Part shown: positions 6,979 through 8,188 of the stretch, one piece after another
Layout: each line of letters begins with the position of its first letter
Position numbering within the stretch: position 1 is the first letter of the stretch
Assembly (NCBI GenBank): GCA_022563135.1
Contig: JADFNZ010000076.1
Location: forward strand, 1 to 8,188
Length of the DNA: 8,188 nucleotides
Origin: Chloroflexota bacterium
GTDB lineage: Bacteria > Chloroflexota > Dehalococcoidia > DSTF01 > RBG-16-68-14
Direction of reading: 5' to 3'
Program-made: the position numbers and the translations under genes
Notes under the pieces: generated by a model
The model's database searches: none
What the model was told of the DNA's origin: nothing
The model's input: only the letters and a program-made list of their open reading frames with translations

Positions 6979-8070
6979 TCAGGAGCGACGCTGGGCGGCG
7001 AAGCGGGCCAACTGTTCCAGTTCGCCTCGATGCTCTGTTTGCAAAGAGAGCGTGGCCAGGCTCGCGACCGCCGCTTCCCCGTGCTCCTGCGCCGCCTTCT
7101 CGCTCTCCGCCCGCGCGCCTAGCTCCTCCAGCAGCACGCAAGTGCGCTGCACGTCATCGTCGCTCGGCTCGAGCTGGTTGAGGAGCGTCTGGAGCGCGGC
7201 GCGTTGCTCAACGGAGGCGCGCTCAAACGCGACGACGACCGGGTACGATCGCTTCCCCGCCCGCAGGTCGTCGCCGGTGGGCTTTCCTGTCTCCTTCGGG
7301 TCACCCCAGATGCCGAGCACGTCATCTTGAATCTGGAACGCGAGCCCGGTACGCCGCCCGAACTCAGAGAGAGCGTCGACGGCCTCGGCAGGCGCTTCGG
7401 CCAGCAGGGCGCCGATGCCGCTCGAGGCGGCCAGCAGCGCCGCCGTCTTGCCTTCGATCATCGAGAGGTAATCGTCGCGCGTAACCTCGCTGCCTTCCCC
7501 GGCAATGAGGTCGCGGTGCTGGCCCTCGCAGAGGCGTAGCGTGGCCTCGTCCAGCATCTGCGCGGCGCGCAGTACCCGCTCTGCGGGGTGGTCCTCCTCG
7601 CTCAGTCGAAGCAGAGTGATGTGAGCCAAAGCGAACATTCCGTCGCCGGCGTTGATCGCCTGGGCTTCGCCCCAGAGGCGCCAGAGCGTCTCTCGGCCGT
7701 GCCGGTGAGCGCTGGCGTCCTCTACGTCGTCGTGGATCAGCGTGAAGTTGTGGAGTAGCTCCAGGGCTGCGGCGGCTGGTAATGCCCGCTGCCAGTCGCC
7801 GCCGGCCGCCTCGCAACAGAAGAGGCAGAGCGCGGGGCGCAGCAGCTTGCCGCCGCGCCCTTCGATCGGCTTCCCGTGCTGGTCCTCCCAGCCCAGGTGG
7901 TAGCGCATCATCGTGAACGGCGGCACACCCCGCCGCTCCACGGCTGATCGCAGCTCTTCCATGATCGCCGCGCGGTAGCGCTCGACGAGCTGCAGCGCGA
8001 CGCCCTCTTTTGGGAAAGAAGCCGTGGGCTGCGAGCCGATATCTGCGGAGCGCTCGCTAGACGAGACCAT
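6979..8070 (-). CDS. polyprenyl synthetase family protein, probably farnesyl/geranylgeranyl diphosphate synthase
   Basis: Head-to-tail trans-prenyltransferase that condenses IPP with allylic diphosphates. In the 363 residues: GRGGKLLRPAL (71-81) for IPP binding, the first Asp-rich motif LIHDDVED (111-118, D114/D115/D118), HGRETLW (124-130), NAGDGMF (140-146), QIQDDVLGIWGD (246-257) as second Asp-rich motif, and GKPTGDDLRAGKRSYP (262-277). All catalytic aspartates and lysines are present, so it should be active. The first motif is DDxxD without the two-residue insertion seen in bacterial-type FPP synthases, and Phe109 lies five residues before Asp114, the position where an aromatic limits chain length in archaeal-type GGPP synthases; that favours a C15-C20 product, by inference. 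The product could feed quinone, undecaprenyl/polyprenol or carotenoid synthesis. The first 25 or so residues are low-complexity and the ATG at 8070 has no evident Shine-Dalgarno, so the exact start is less secure. First visible gene of the set. Confidence 0.93.
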   Translation of the reverse strand: MVSSSERSADIGSQPTASFPKEGVALQLVERYRAAIMEELRSAVERRGVPPFTMMRYHLGWEDQHGKPIEGRGGKLLRPALCLFCCEAAGGDWQRALPAAAALELLHNFTLIHDDVEDASAHRHGRETLWRLWGEAQAINAGDGMFALAHITLLRLSEEDHPAERVLRAAQMLDEATLRLCEGQHRDLIAGEGSEVTRDDYLSMIEGKTAALLAASSGIGALLAEAPAEAVDALSEFGRRTGLAFQIQDDVLGIWGDPKETGKPTGDDLRAGKRSYPVVVAFERASVEQRAALQTLLNQLEPSDDDVQRTCVLLEELGARAESEKAAQEHGEAAVASLATLSLQTEHRGELEQLARFAAQRRS

Positions 8071-8188
8071 GAGGCTGTGCGGTCAGATCGTGGAGAACGC
8101 GGGCGTCGCTGAGGCGGAAGCGCATGTCACTGTCACTATACACGCCCTGCCCAGCGGTGGAGAATATTCGACACGGGCGTTAATGCCC
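8071..8188 (-). promoter_or_regulatory. Leader/upstream region of the gene cluster with a possible -10 box
   Basis: The only sizeable non-coding stretch in the window, and it is cut by the right edge. Read on the minus strand it contains TATAGT (8135-8140), five of six matches to a sigma-70 -10 box; the best hexamer 17 bases upstream is TCTCCA, only three of six matches to TTGACA, so the promoter is weakly supported. Just downstream is a tandem hexamer, TGTCAC twice on the plus strand (8125-8136). A 22-codon frame starts with ATG at 8125 and ends with TAG at 8057, overlapping the prenyl synthase start out of frame. If the -10 is real, transcription would begin only a few bases before that ATG. 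No terminator hairpin and no recognisable riboswitch is seen. Confidence 0.3.
8175..8188. repeat. Imperfect 14-bp palindrome at the window edge
   Basis: GGGCGTTAATGCCC reads as GGGCATTAACGCCC on the other strand, so 12 of 14 positions are symmetric around a central TTAA. It lies just upstream of the possible -10 region and could be half of a larger operator or hairpin that continues past the window. A short palindrome like this also occurs by chance, and no known operator consensus is recognised. Confidence 0.2.

Noticed and set aside
6977..7141. 55-residue N-terminal extension of pgk to an ATG at 7141
   Set aside because: Gly/Arg/Ala-rich shadow of the prenyl synthase C-terminus; ATG 6976 gives a standard 394-residue Pgk.

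Overview
This window is a compact, G+C-rich bacterial stretch in which eight genes all read on the minus strand with almost no space between them. In transcription order (high to low coordinate) they are: a polyprenyl (FPP/GGPP-type) diphosphate synthase, phosphoglycerate kinase (pgk), a 2,3-bisphosphoglycerate-independent phosphoglycerate mutase of the archaeal ApgM type, triosephosphate isomerase (tpiA), the tRNA dimethylallyltransferase miaA, diaminopimelate epimerase (dapF), a GNAT-family acetyltransferase, and LL-diaminopimelate aminotransferase (dapL), whose C-terminus runs off the left edge. I see no rRNA, tRNA, mobile element, CRISPR array or integrase. Long plus-strand open frames are high-GC shadows of these genes.

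Organism: the use of DapL rather than the succinylase/acetylase route to diaminopimelate, an ApgM-type mutase instead of GpmA/GpmI, high G+C, and GTG/TTG starts together suggest a Chloroflexota bacterium, possibly Dehalococcoidia or a related uncultivated lineage. This is inference from gene content and remembered family distribution, not a database result.

Layout: 8071-8188 is the only sizeable non-coding stretch (118 nt inside the window). It lies upstream of the first visible gene and holds a possible -10 box, a tandem hexamer, an imperfect palindrome at the window edge and a 22-codon upstream frame. From 8070 down to 1 the genes form what is probably one operon, with junctions of +2, +38, +1, +46, +12, +13 and -4 nt.

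How the genes work together: pgk, tpiA and apgM cover three reversible steps of lower glycolysis/gluconeogenesis. The prenyl synthase makes long-chain isoprenyl diphosphates, and MiaA uses the related C5 unit DMAPP to modify tRNA. dapL and dapF are consecutive steps (tetrahydrodipicolinate to LL-DAP to meso-DAP) towards lysine and, where present, peptidoglycan. The GNAT protein sits between dapF and dapL and has no assigned substrate. This is mostly ordinary housekeeping DNA. The points worth checking are a substituted metal-ligand position in the ApgM protein, the GNAT gene inside the DAP pair, and the leader region.
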